A DNA stretch of 50,051 nt from an uncultured Oceanospirillaceae bacterium (GCA_937138495.1 CAKZPE010000046.1:1-50051), one strand, 5' to 3'; positions 6,653-15,250 are shown, counted from the stretch's first letter. Program-made: numbers and translations. The notes: generated from the sequence alone by a model not told the origin.

Positions 6653-9082
6653 TCAGATCAGATAACTGAGCATCTGCAATGCCCTGGGACGCCGGGGGGC
6701 AAAGTCGTCATTCAGGATCGGTGCGAGCAGTAAGCGGGCTGCCTGCTCTGGCGCGAGGGCTGCCAGCGTTTCGGCGGTTTTGGCGGTCAGGGCACTGTTG
6801 CTCAGTCCCTGTTCTGTCAGATGGGCGATCAGCGATGTATCGGTGGCCAGCGGTTTAACGGCTTGCTCGGCAAGCAGGTAATCGCAGGCGGTCAGCACGA
6901 CACCGTCTACCGGGTCCTGCAGGCACGCACGGATGACTGCAATGACCGAATCCGGTGAGCCGTTGGGCAGGATCTTCTGCAAGGCCCGTATGCTTTCCAT
7001 CCGCACATTGCTGTCTTCATCCAGCAGCGCCTGCTTAAGTACCGGCATAGGTTTACGGCTGCCCAGCGCGCCTAATGCCCGGGCTGACATGTGCCGGATC
7101 TGGTCAGTCCCGGCCAGTAGCAACGTAGACAGCGGGCCGACAGTATTTTCCAGTGAGCTCAGGCGGTTATCCTGTTCGGCAATCAGTGCCAGGCTGCTGA
7201 TCACTTCCAGAACATACAGGGGGTCATCAGAGAGCAGGCCTTTCAGTAACTGATCGACACTGTCGTTGCTGATCAGCTTGCCCAGTGCCCGGACGGCCAG
7301 CAGCTGATTATTGTAGTCTGGCAGTTTGGCAATTTTTTTGCGGTTCAGGCTGAGTTTGCTGCCGGTGTCCAGGTGGCCGATAACGATGTCGCCAAAGCTG
7401 TGCATCTCTTCCGGCAGAGTGTCGACCATCTCACGGATATGTTCACCCCGGCCGGTATCTTCTGTCTGACTCTCGGTTTGCAGGGCTGCTTCAATATTGG
7501 CCAGATTGATTGCATCCAGCGTTGAGCGGGGCTGTGGTTTATGGGTGTTGGCGGTGTCTGCCCCGGCAGTGTTTGCGACGGGGTAGGTGTCGCCGAACTG
7601 ATCCAGAATCTGCGCCATCCGTTCTTCATCGCTGAGGGGCTGGGGCGGGCTGTCCGGCTCACCGTCAGCATTCACCATGACGCTGGGGATCATCTGATTA
7701 TCGTCACAGCCTGTGGGACGTTCCGCCGGAGTAAGCTGTTGCTGCAGTTTATCTGAACAGATGTCCTCGCCAGCCAGATACAGCGCCAGTAAATCGGTGC
7801 AGCTGAAGGCGGTTTTGGCGGTGGGCTTCTGCGCCAGCTGTACCAGTGTTTCCATGACGACTTGCCGCATTGCTGCGGTTTCGTTATGCAGCAGATTGTT
7901 CAGCGGCAACAGACAGTTTTGCGGGTCATCCGGCAAATGAACCAGCGCCGAAATAAGATAGCGCCGGGTGCTCAGCGGCAGGCCGGTTTCTTCAATCCGT
8001 TCAAGCAGCAGCTGCTGGGCGTTGCTGATATGTACTTTAGGCAGTAGCTGTACGGCTGCTTCAGTTTCCTCGCCGTCGCCGGAATTCAGGCTTTCCCGGA
8101 TTGCACCGGCCAGAGCATCCTGTTGTGCTGGCGGTGCTTTCTGTAACTGATCCTGACTGAGTAACTGGTCGAGGGCATTCAGAATCAGGCTTCGTCCCTT
8201 GGCGTCCAGTTGTCGGTAGAGTGCGGTGAACTTATCCAGTGTCAGGTATTTACTGTGAAAGGGCTGTAGCTGTGGCAGCATGGTCCGGGCTGCGTTCAGT
8301 GCCTGCTGGCGAACATCCGCATCCTGATCTTTGAGCAGGTATAGCAGGTCGATAAAGTATGTTATGGCCTGACGCTGACCAAGGGCCTGTGCTGCATGGC
8401 TGCGAACATCCGGCTGGTCGTGATGTAATCCTTTGAATACGGCAATCAGGCTGGCGTCACAGGTACACTGGCCGAGGGCGTTCATACTGCGGCGAACAAG
8501 CCGTGGCTGGCTGCTCCGGCTCAGTTCGATAACCGCGCGGATACCCGGTTCACCGCAGCGGCTCAGGGCCCGTAAAATATCCGCTTCAATATCCAGGGGT
8601 TCTTCTTCCAGTACAGTTAACAGCAGCGGCACCGCATCTTCATGGCCGATCCGGCCCAGTGCCTGAATCGCGTCCAGCTGAATGTCCCACCAGTCATCCC
8701 ATTCTTCCACAAAATCATTGGTTGTGGGGTTACCTTTTGCCCAGCTGAGCATCGCTTCAAGCGCTGCGGGCTGATCCAGTTTAGCGAGCGCGTTTGCGGC
8801 GGCTGCTTTGGCATCACCTTCCGGGTGCTGTTCGACCACAGTAATCAGGTGGCTGACCAGGTCGTCGGTTGAGTCGTCAGGGGGCAGTTTGCCGAGGGCG
8901 TCGGCGGCGTCCACACAGACATCCGTATCTTCATGGTAAAGACAGTTCAGCAATGCCTGGCGGCTGCTTTGTATACCGGCCTGTCCGGCCGCCCGTGCGG
9001 CGTAACAACGGTCAGCTTCGTCACCCTGAATAAGCAAATGGTTGAGTACCTGATGGAATTGGTCGCGTATTCCAATAGACAT
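6653..9082 (-). CDS. HEAT-repeat protein, divergent from the iodate reductase-like cluster
   Basis: An 809-residue protein built from short helix pairs of the HEAT / PBS-lyase type. Repeats such as DDSTDDLVSHLITVVEQHP, EDAVPLLLTVLEEEP, QPDVRSHAAQALGQRQ and EDSNVRMESIRALQKILP run through residues 1-430 and 590-809. They are split by a Pro/Thr/Asp-rich linker at about 450-560 that is probably disordered. It has no signal peptide or membrane helix, so it is cytoplasmic. A clear ribosome binding site (AGAGGA) precedes the ATG. HEAT proteins are binding scaffolds, and some sit beside molybdoenzyme operons. Its divergent position, with a shared FNR-type box, suggests a role in assembly or regulation of the neighbouring molybdoenzyme. 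That role is inference; the fold is secure. Confidence 0.8.
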   Translation of the reverse strand: MSIGIRDQFHQVLNHLLIQGDEADRCYAARAAGQAGIQSSRQALLNCLYHEDTDVCVDAADALGKLPPDDSTDDLVSHLITVVEQHPEGDAKAAAANALAKLDQPAALEAMLSWAKGNPTTNDFVEEWDDWWDIQLDAIQALGRIGHEDAVPLLLTVLEEEPLDIEADILRALSRCGEPGIRAVIELSRSSQPRLVRRSMNALGQCTCDASLIAVFKGLHHDQPDVRSHAAQALGQRQAITYFIDLLYLLKDQDADVRQQALNAARTMLPQLQPFHSKYLTLDKFTALYRQLDAKGRSLILNALDQLLSQDQLQKAPPAQQDALAGAIRESLNSGDGEETEAAVQLLPKVHISNAQQLLLERIEETGLPLSTRRYLISALVHLPDDPQNCLLPLNNLLHNETAAMRQVVMETLVQLAQKPTAKTAFSCTDLLALYLAGEDICSDKLQQQLTPAERPTGCDDNQMIPSVMVNADGEPDSPPQPLSDEERMAQILDQFGDTYPVANTAGADTANTHKPQPRSTLDAINLANIEAALQTESQTEDTGRGEHIREMVDTLPEEMHSFGDIVIGHLDTGSKLSLNRKKIAKLPDYNNQLLAVRALGKLISNDSVDQLLKGLLSDDPLYVLEVISSLALIAEQDNRLSSLENTVGPLSTLLLAGTDQIRHMSARALGALGSRKPMPVLKQALLDEDSNVRMESIRALQKILPNGSPDSVIAVIRACLQDPVDGVVLTACDYLLAEQAVKPLATDTSLIAHLTEQGLSNSALTAKTAETLAALAPEQAARLLLAPILNDDFAPRRPRALQMLSYLI

Positions 9083-9176
9083 AACGAATCCTCTTCCGGT
9101 CTGCGGGATAGTGTCTGTAAAGACAGTAGTTGCCAGTGTTGAATTGTCAGTTTATGCCATTGTTCCCCCTGATCTG

Positions 9177-9190
9177 TTGATGTGTATCAA
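9177..9190. promoter_or_regulatory. Perfect FNR/Anr binding site
   Basis: TTGATGTGTATCAA is an exact match to the FNR/Anr consensus TTGATnnnnATCAA. It is centred at 9183.5, about 100 bases before the HEAT gene start (leftward) and 320 bases before the first peroxidase gene (rightward). FNR-type regulators bind such sites through an oxygen-sensitive [4Fe-4S] cluster, so both divergent units may be induced at low oxygen. Confidence 0.65.
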
Positions 9191-9206
9191 GGCCATGCGC
9201 GTTGTT

Positions 9207-9236
9207 CCGACAGGGGAGAAAAAGTTGATTTATAGT
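9207..9236 (+). promoter_or_regulatory. Candidate sigma-70 promoter for the iodate reductase-like operon
   Basis: A -35-like CCGACA (9207-9212) and a -10-like TATAGT (9231-9236) are 18 bases apart. Transcription would start near 9243, placing the FNR box at about -60, close to the usual class I activator position. On the other strand, CATAAA (9156-9151) lies 30 bases from the box centre and may serve the HEAT gene in class II fashion. Confidence 0.4.
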
Positions 9237-9504
9237 CGTACTGGCAGAGTTGAACGAAAGCTTAAACCACCGTGCAGGGCAGGTCTTAAATGGCATGACA
9301 CATTGCATTGTTGCTCCGGAATCTAATTGGCTTTTTTGAGTTAAGTTATTATTTTTATTTGATTCTTTTTGTTTTTTGAGTGGCTGTTAATTCTGCAAAA
9401 ACGCGGTCGCAATGTGTTTGCCATGTAATGAACGCTTTTATCTGAGCTGAAAAACGTCGCCGGATGACAGCACAGGGTAAGCAATCACGAGGTGAGAAAT
9501 AGCA

Positions 9505-10617
9505 ATGAGAATGAGGCCAAGTAAACAACGCCCCTGGCTGGTCGCCGGTGTGATGGCTGTAGCGTTTACGGTGGCAGGTTTACAAGCCGCTGAAAGTGAT
9601 TCCAGGCAGTTACCGCCTCTTAAAACGGATGCTGCCAAAGCAGAGCTGGGTAAGCGTCTGTTTTTTGATAAGCGTCTTTCCGGCGATACCGCACTGAGCT
9701 GTGCCAGTTGTCATCAGCCGGACAATGGCTATTCCTATCCTGAAGCATTATCTCCGGGCTATCCGGGCAGCGGTCACTTCCGTAACAGCCCGACACTGAT
9801 CAATACCGCCTATAAGGATCAGTGGTTTCACGATGGCCGTTTAGGTACCAGTCTGAATGATGTTACCCGGGAAATGATTACCGAAGATTACCTGATGAAT
9901 ATGGATATGCGCCTTATGCAGGAGCGTATCAAGCAGGATCCGGTATACGTGCAGATGTTTAAGGACGCTGGCTACGGTGAGCCGTCAAACGGGTCGGTCC
10001 GTAAAGCGATTCCTGAATATCTGAAGACCCTGATATCCCGCAATGCGCCTTTTGACAACGGCACCCTGAGTGATGCCGCCACACGGGGGCAAGTGTTGTT
10101 TGAAGGGAAAGCCGGCTGTAACCAGTGTCATACCGGCCCGCTGTTTTCCGACAGCGAAGCCCATAACACCGGGGTGGCAGAAAACGTTGATATCTTTCTC
10201 GACCCGCAACGGCATCAGGCATTTATTGCCTTCAATATGTTCATGGGGAACGAGAATTACATGAACCTGAAGCGTGACGTGGGTGCCCATGTGCAGAGCC
10301 ATAAGGCAGACGGTTCGGATATTGGTAAGTTCATGACACCGACATTGCGAGAGCTGAAATACAGCGCACCTTATATGCATAACGGCACATTGCAGACGCT
10401 GCAGGATGTGGTTGCCTTTTATAATGGAGGGGGCGGCGAAGACAGCAACAGGAGCCTGCTGATCAGGCCTCTCAATCTGTCGGCGGCAGAGCAGGGGGAT
10501 CTGGTGAGCTTCCTGGAATCATTGTCCGGTGATCCGCTGAATACTCAGGAACATGTCTGGCAGGTGGATGATTACAGTTATGAGGTTATCAGTAACTGGC
10601 AGAATGAAAGGAACTGA
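9505..10617 (+). CDS. Di-haem cytochrome c peroxidase-family protein, IdrP-like (first of two)
   Basis: A 370-residue periplasmic protein with a Sec signal (about residues 1-29, WLVAGVMAVAFTVAGLQAA). It has two c-type haem motifs: CASCH (66-70, N-terminal high-spin haem) and CNQCH (205-209, electron-transfer haem). Met291 in APYMHNG is the usual distal ligand of the high-potential haem. Length and layout fit bacterial CcpA/MauG-family enzymes, which reduce hydrogen peroxide or carry out related haem chemistry. It is first in a four-gene operon with a second peroxidase, a Rieske protein and a molybdenum enzyme. This is the set known as idrP1/idrP2/idrB/idrA, where the peroxidases are thought to remove peroxide or reactive iodine intermediates. 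Whether it is P1 or P2 cannot be said. Ribosome binding site AGGTGAG. Confidence 0.82.
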   Translation: MRMRPSKQRPWLVAGVMAVAFTVAGLQAAESDSRQLPPLKTDAAKAELGKRLFFDKRLSGDTALSCASCHQPDNGYSYPEALSPGYPGSGHFRNSPTLINTAYKDQWFHDGRLGTSLNDVTREMITEDYLMNMDMRLMQERIKQDPVYVQMFKDAGYGEPSNGSVRKAIPEYLKTLISRNAPFDNGTLSDAATRGQVLFEGKAGCNQCHTGPLFSDSEAHNTGVAENVDIFLDPQRHQAFIAFNMFMGNENYMNLKRDVGAHVQSHKADGSDIGKFMTPTLRELKYSAPYMHNGTLQTLQDVVAFYNGGGGEDSNRSLLIRPLNLSAAEQGDLVSFLESLSGDPLNTQEHVWQVDDYSYEVISNWQNERN

Positions 10618-10631
10618 GGGGGATGCGAATC

Positions 10632-11906
10632 ATGACATTTAGCAGAAAAGCCCGGTTGTTCATCATGGCCCTTGTTTCCGGCATCGCTGTTAGTGCTTCG
10701 GTCAGTGCTGCCAGTAAAGATGTATCCGTTAATGCCATGTCTGAGGTATCGGTGGCGATTGCCGATGCTATACGGGCGGGGCAAAACATGCCGGCTAAAA
10801 CCATTCAGTTCGGTGATCAGACCTATCCTGCACTGGCAGCGTTAGGCCCGGTACCGGTGCCGCCGGATAATCCCATGAGCGATGAAAAAGTTGAGCTGGG
10901 TAAGCTCCTGTTCTTTGATGGCCGGCTGGGCGGTGACGGGTCTACTTCCTGTGCCAGTTGCCACGTGCCGTCCATGGGCTGGGACTGGCCGGACGATCTT
11001 TCGCTCGGTTATCCGGGCACCGTTCACTGGCGTAATTCCCAGACCATTATCAATTCGGCGTACTACGATAAGCTGTTCTGGGCAGGTTCTTCCAAATCGC
11101 TGGAAGCACAGGCCCGTTCTGCGGCGAAAGGTGGCGTGGCCGGTAACGGTGAAAACGACATCATGGAAGCCCGGCTGGCACTGATTCCGGAGTACCGCAC
11201 ACGTTTTAAAGATGTTTTTGGGGATAACTGGCCGAAGATCGGCAATGCCTGGATGGCCATAGCCGCTTACGAGCGAACGCTGGTGCAGCGGGATACGCCA
11301 CTGGATAACTATTTCAACGGGGATAAAGATGCCCTGACGGCTGAACAGCTGGAAGGTAAAGCGCTGTTTGAAGGTAAGGCCGGTTGTGTGCAGTGCCATA
11401 ACGGCGCGCTTGCGTCTGATCAGAAATACTACAACATCGGCGTCGCACCACTGGAGCGTTGGGAAGATGATGCGCTGGCGCAGATTACTTTCCGCTATGA
11501 GTTGTACGCCAAAGGGTCGACCGAAGAAATGTACCGTCAGACCAAGGCGGATCCGGGTGTGTATTTCCGCGGTAAATTACCGGCGATGAAAGGTAAGTTT
11601 CGTACGCCTTCCCTGCGGTACATCAAATATACCGCTCCGTATATGCATAACGGTTCCGTTGAAACACTGGAAGATGTGATCGACTTCTACAACAAGGGTG
11701 GGATTACTCTTGCCGGTACAACCACCGCTTTCCCACAGACTAAATCTTCACTGATCCGTCCGCTGGGGCTGACCCGGGAAGAAAAGCAACAGTTGCTGGC
11801 TTTCCTTGATGCCTTTAGCGGCGACAAGCTGAAAACCAAACGCCCGACATTGCCACCTTACGAGCCGCTGTTCTCTGAGCAAGAACTGCAGGAGGCGAAA
11901 AAATGA
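10632..11906 (+). CDS. Di-haem cytochrome c peroxidase-family protein, IdrP-like (second of two)
   Basis: A 424-residue periplasmic protein. The ATG at 10632 is preferred because GAGGGGG ends 9 bases before it; the in-frame ATG at 10623 touches that site. A Sec signal covers about residues 1-27. The haem motifs are CASCH (107-111) and CVQCH (252-256), with Met338 in APYMHNG as the likely distal ligand. It is about 50 residues longer than its neighbour, mostly from an extra N-terminal segment before the first haem. The two are paralogues (shared GKAGC-x-QCH and LKYSAPYMHNG / IKYTAPYMHNG stretches) but clearly diverged. Its stop overlaps the Rieske start (ATGA), so the two are translationally coupled. 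The role is probably peroxide or iodine-intermediate detoxification beside the molybdoenzyme. Confidence 0.82.
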   Translation: MTFSRKARLFIMALVSGIAVSASVSAASKDVSVNAMSEVSVAIADAIRAGQNMPAKTIQFGDQTYPALAALGPVPVPPDNPMSDEKVELGKLLFFDGRLGGDGSTSCASCHVPSMGWDWPDDLSLGYPGTVHWRNSQTIINSAYYDKLFWAGSSKSLEAQARSAAKGGVAGNGENDIMEARLALIPEYRTRFKDVFGDNWPKIGNAWMAIAAYERTLVQRDTPLDNYFNGDKDALTAEQLEGKALFEGKAGCVQCHNGALASDQKYYNIGVAPLERWEDDALAQITFRYELYAKGSTEEMYRQTKADPGVYFRGKLPAMKGKFRTPSLRYIKYTAPYMHNGSVETLEDVIDFYNKGGITLAGTTTAFPQTKSSLIRPLGLTREEKQQLLAFLDAFSGDKLKTKRPTLPPYEPLFSEQELQEAKK

Positions 11907-12481
11907 GTATTGATAAGTCTCAGAAAACCGCTGAAGAACATGGCAAATGTATGCTGACCCGCCGTAAGTTTCTGATGTATTCCGGCAGTGCGGCAGCGGC
12001 TTCCGGTGTGATTACCCTTAATATGTTTCCCGGTACCGCGATGGCCCGTGAGATGCAGGCAGAAGTCACCACTTACCCACGGATGCTGGTGGCTAAACTC
12101 AGTGAACTGGAAGACAACCGGCCAGTGGATTTTAACTACCCGGATGACGGCCCTAATTCTCAGGCGATGCTGGTGAAAATGGGCGTGCAGGGCGGTGGTG
12201 GTGTGGGTGATCAGCTGGATGTGGTTGCCTTCAGCTACATGTGTACCCATCAGGGTGGCCCGTTGCAGAACGAATACAAAGTAGTCGGTGAGCACCGGGT
12301 GCTGGGGCAGTGTCCTTTCCATTTGTCGACGTTCGATCTGCGCCGTCATGGCATTATCGTTTCAGGTCAGGCGTACGAAAGTCTGCCGCAGGTACTGCTG
12401 GAAGTAGACGGCGATAACGTTTTTGCCGTTGGCATCATGGGGCTGTTATTCGGCCGTGTTGACAACAAGCTGTCCGGCTAA
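11903..12481 (+). CDS. idrB: Rieske [2Fe-2S] subunit, Tat-exported, IdrB/AioB-like
   Basis: A 192-residue electron-transfer subunit. A twin-arginine signal (TRRKFLM at 19-25, then a hydrophobic Ala/Gly-rich stretch to TAMA at about 48) exports it folded. The Rieske ligands are Cys114/His116 (CTHQGG) and Cys137/His140 (CPFH). The two extra cysteines that form a disulphide in bc1-type Rieske proteins are missing: Gly119 and Phe139 occupy those places. The same lack is known in some arsenite oxidase small subunits. It probably passes electrons between a periplasmic cytochrome and the molybdenum subunit encoded 12 bases downstream. That subunit lacks its own signal, so it should be carried out through this Tat signal. 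Strong ribosome binding site AGGAGG. The symbol follows the four-gene context. Confidence 0.8.
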   Translation: MSIDKSQKTAEEHGKCMLTRRKFLMYSGSAAAASGVITLNMFPGTAMAREMQAEVTTYPRMLVAKLSELEDNRPVDFNYPDDGPNSQAMLVKMGVQGGGGVGDQLDVVAFSYMCTHQGGPLQNEYKVVGEHRVLGQCPFHLSTFDLRRHGIIVSGQAYESLPQVLLEVDGDNVFAVGIMGLLFGRVDNKLSG

Positions 12482-12493
12482 AGGGAATGTAAC

Positions 12494-15199
12494 ATGACGA
12501 CTAATTTTTATATTCCGGAAGATCACGCACCTTTACCGCCGAAAGATGCAGAAGTGCTCACTACGGCTTGTGATTATTGCATTGTGGCCTGTGGATATAA
12601 GGTGTATCGCTGGCCGCTGGAGAAAGCCAGTGGCGGTATGAAGGCACATGAAAATGCCTTTGGCATTGATTTCCCGTCAGCCCCTTTACAGGCCTGGGTA
12701 GCACCCTCACAGCACAACGTGGTGATGCATAAGGGCAAGCCGCATAACATTGTTATCGTGCCGGACAAAGACACCAAACACGTTAACCGTAACGGTGATT
12801 CCTCCATGCGGGGAGGCATGATTGCCCAGAAAGTTTATAACCCGGCAAATGCTACCCGTGACCGCCTGACTCAGCCGCTGATTCGTATCGGTGGCACCCT
12901 GCAACCGGTGACCTGGGACATGGCACTGGAGATCGCGGCTGAGGTTGGTCAATACGTACTGGATACGCACGGTGAGTCGGCTTACGGGGTAAAGACCTAT
13001 TCGTATCAGTACATCGAGAATACTTACGCCATTTCCAAATATGCCCTGCGGCATGTGAATACGCCAAACTTTACGTTTCACGACACCCCTTCAGATGTGA
13101 CCTCTACACCGGGCTTCCGGGATGCCGGTTTTGATAACTTCGGTCCGAGCTATGAAGACTGGGGCAGCGCCGACACCCTGATGATCTGTGGAACTGATCC
13201 GTATGAAACTAAAACCATACTGTTCACCCAATTCATTATGCCGGCGATTTATGCCGGCATGCAGACCGTGATTCTGAATCCGCGGGAAACCGCCGGTATA
13301 GCATTCATGAAGAAGCATGGCGGTCTGCATCTGGATGTTAATCCGGGGTCAGACAATCTGGTACTGGGGGCGATCGCCCGGATTATCATGCAGCAGGGCT
13401 GGGAAGATTCCGAATGGATCAGCAAGTGGGTGAACAGTAAGTGGGAATCAAACTCCGGCTTTGGTCAGGGGACCCGGAATACCCCATGGCAGTGGCGTAC
13501 CACCTGGGGCAAGTTTCAGACCAATGGCTTTGACGACTACAAAGCCTGGGTACTGGAACAGAAAGAATATGACCCGGCATACGCGGCGAAAATTGCCGGT
13601 ATTGATGTGGACAAGATTTATAAAGCCGCAGAAATGCTGGCCAGGCCTAAAGAGGATGGCAGCCGTCGAAAGACCTCTATCGGTATTGAAAAGGGCTTCT
13701 ATTGGTCGAACAACACCGGCAACACTAATGCCATCAGCTCGCTGGCGACTATCGTCGGTGCCGGTGGCCGTGAAGGCCGGGTGGTGGGCCGCTTTGGTGG
13801 TCACCAGCGTGGTGGCGTAAAGGGTGGAAAATTTCCACGGAATAAATCGCCGGAGAAAGTACCGGGCCGGCGTCGCCGGGCATTGGATACTGACCGCTGG
13901 CTGTATTCCGGCCATACCCGTTTCGCCCATGTGATCGGCACGACCTGGATTCAGTCCATGAGCGGTTCCCAGGGCCTGCAGAAGAAATTCTGGGAGCTGA
14001 CCACGGCCAATCCGAATCAGGTGTACAGCTACGATAAGCAGGACATCATCGATACCCTGAAAAAGCGGGTGGATTCCGGCGGCATGGTGGTTGTGAACCA
14101 GGATATTTACCTGCGTGATCCCATCGGCGCCAAGTTTGCGGATATCGTCTTCCCTGCCGCTACCTGGGGCGAAGAGAACTTTATGCGGGCCAACGGTGAA
14201 CGCCGTCTGCGTCTGTATCAGAAGTTTAATGATGCCCCGGGCCAGGCAAAACCGGACTGGTGGATCATTGCCCTGCTGGCCAAACGGATGGGGTATGACG
14301 GTTTCGACTGGAAAAACGCCAACGAGGTGGCAGAAGAAGCATCGCGTTTCAGCCGGGGCAGCCGTAAAGATTTCCACATGATTAAGATTGCCGCCCATAA
14401 GGAAGGCAAAACCCTGCACGAAAAACTGCGTGAGTTTGGCACGGACGGTATTCAGGGGCCGGTGATGTACAACTACGAGACCGGTGAGCTGGTCGGCACC
14501 AAGCGTCTGCACGATACCGAGCTGATGAACCGGCCGGAAGAACTGGCCGCGATGGGCCTGGCGGACGGTCCGCAGGGGGCCAACGTACTGGGTAAGAAAT
14601 TAACCCATTTCAACTCCCAGACCGGTAAGGTCAATTTGCAGAAACACCCGTGGGGATTGTTCAGTGATTTTCATGAGTGGTTATCGCCGAAGGAAGATGA
14701 ACTCTGGTTCAGCAATGGCCGTATCAATGAAATCTGGCAGTCCGGTTTTGATGATGTGGAACGCCGTGCTTACGTGATTCAGCGCTGGCCGGAAAACTGG
14801 GTGGAAATCCATCCGGAAGATGCAAAGAAACGCGGCATTGAATCCGGAGATCAGGTGATGATGTATTCCGACCGGGTGGTTGGGGTGAAAGATACGATTC
14901 TGGGTATCCATGCCAACGATTTTCAGTTCTCTGAACTGATGAAGAATGGCCATGTAGAGCTGAGCAAAGGGGCGGTAACCGCTGTGGCTATTGTCACACC
15001 GGCGGTGAAGAAAGGTGTGCTATACGCCAACATGCTGGATATGCGTCAGCCGTCTAACTCTCTGAGCGCACGGATCGTCGATAACATCAGTGGTAACTAC
15101 AACTACAAGATGGGGGTCGCGAAGATTCGTAAGCTGGGTGAATCCCAGTACAAAAAGGAGTTCCGCAGCTTCTCCTTTGCACCGCGCAACATTGTCTGA
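12494..15199 (+). CDS. idrA: Molybdopterin oxidoreductase catalytic subunit, probable iodate reductase IdrA (AioA-like)
   Basis: A 901-residue protein of the DMSO reductase superfamily, arsenite oxidase (AioA) branch. The N-terminus has C26xxC29xxxC33 (CDYCIVACGYKVYRWP), with Ser103/104 where other members have a fourth Cys; that is the AioA [3Fe-4S] pattern. Bis-MGD-binding stretches include ICGTDPYETK (231-240) and the GRFGGHQRGG loop (432-441), whose Arg433 and His437 match AioA's active-site Arg and His. The loop that carries AioA's other substrate residues (His and Glu) reads TPGFRDAGFDNFGPSYED here and appears to lack them. Together with a Rieske subunit and two di-haem peroxidases this fits dissimilatory iodate reductase (iodate as periplasmic electron acceptor). 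It has no export signal, so it relies on the Rieske partner. Arsenite oxidase or an undescribed AioA-like enzyme are the alternatives. Confidence 0.78.
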   Translation: MTTNFYIPEDHAPLPPKDAEVLTTACDYCIVACGYKVYRWPLEKASGGMKAHENAFGIDFPSAPLQAWVAPSQHNVVMHKGKPHNIVIVPDKDTKHVNRNGDSSMRGGMIAQKVYNPANATRDRLTQPLIRIGGTLQPVTWDMALEIAAEVGQYVLDTHGESAYGVKTYSYQYIENTYAISKYALRHVNTPNFTFHDTPSDVTSTPGFRDAGFDNFGPSYEDWGSADTLMICGTDPYETKTILFTQFIMPAIYAGMQTVILNPRETAGIAFMKKHGGLHLDVNPGSDNLVLGAIARIIMQQGWEDSEWISKWVNSKWESNSGFGQGTRNTPWQWRTTWGKFQTNGFDDYKAWVLEQKEYDPAYAAKIAGIDVDKIYKAAEMLARPKEDGSRRKTSIGIEKGFYWSNNTGNTNAISSLATIVGAGGREGRVVGRFGGHQRGGVKGGKFPRNKSPEKVPGRRRRALDTDRWLYSGHTRFAHVIGTTWIQSMSGSQGLQKKFWELTTANPNQVYSYDKQDIIDTLKKRVDSGGMVVVNQDIYLRDPIGAKFADIVFPAATWGEENFMRANGERRLRLYQKFNDAPGQAKPDWWIIALLAKRMGYDGFDWKNANEVAEEASRFSRGSRKDFHMIKIAAHKEGKTLHEKLREFGTDGIQGPVMYNYETGELVGTKRLHDTELMNRPEELAAMGLADGPQGANVLGKKLTHFNSQTGKVNLQKHPWGLFSDFHEWLSPKEDELWFSNGRINEIWQSGFDDVERRAYVIQRWPENWVEIHPEDAKKRGIESGDQVMMYSDRVVGVKDTILGIHANDFQFSELMKNGHVELSKGAVTAVAIVTPAVKKGVLYANMLDMRQPSNSLSARIVDNISGNYNYKMGVAKIRKLGESQYKKEFRSFSFAPRNIV

Positions 15200-15250
15200 T
15201 TAACGATTGGTGGGTTGCTATTACTGACTGGACCGGTAATGGCAGCAAGC

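Larger units (their letters stand above)
9083..9504. other. 422-base divergent intergenic region with FNR/Anr-type control
   Basis: No credible gene is seen; the short frames here lack ribosome binding sites and family similarity. It holds a perfect FNR/Anr box, a candidate promoter reading right, a weaker one reading left, and a very AT-rich stretch at about 9331-9380. The leader of the right-hand operon would be about 260 bases if it starts at the promoter given here, so another promoter nearer to 9505 is possible. Confidence 0.6.

Noticed and set aside
13448..14512. 354-codon frame antisense to the molybdenum subunit gene
   Set aside because: It lies fully within a clear molybdopterin oxidoreductase gene and lacks family similarity.
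9505..15199. Arsenite oxidase operon (aioBA)
   Set aside because: The [3Fe-4S] pattern and Rieske partner fit, but two di-haem peroxidase genes, the altered substrate loop, an FNR box and the lack of any arsenic gene (arsB, arsC, aioS/R/X) favour iodate reductase.
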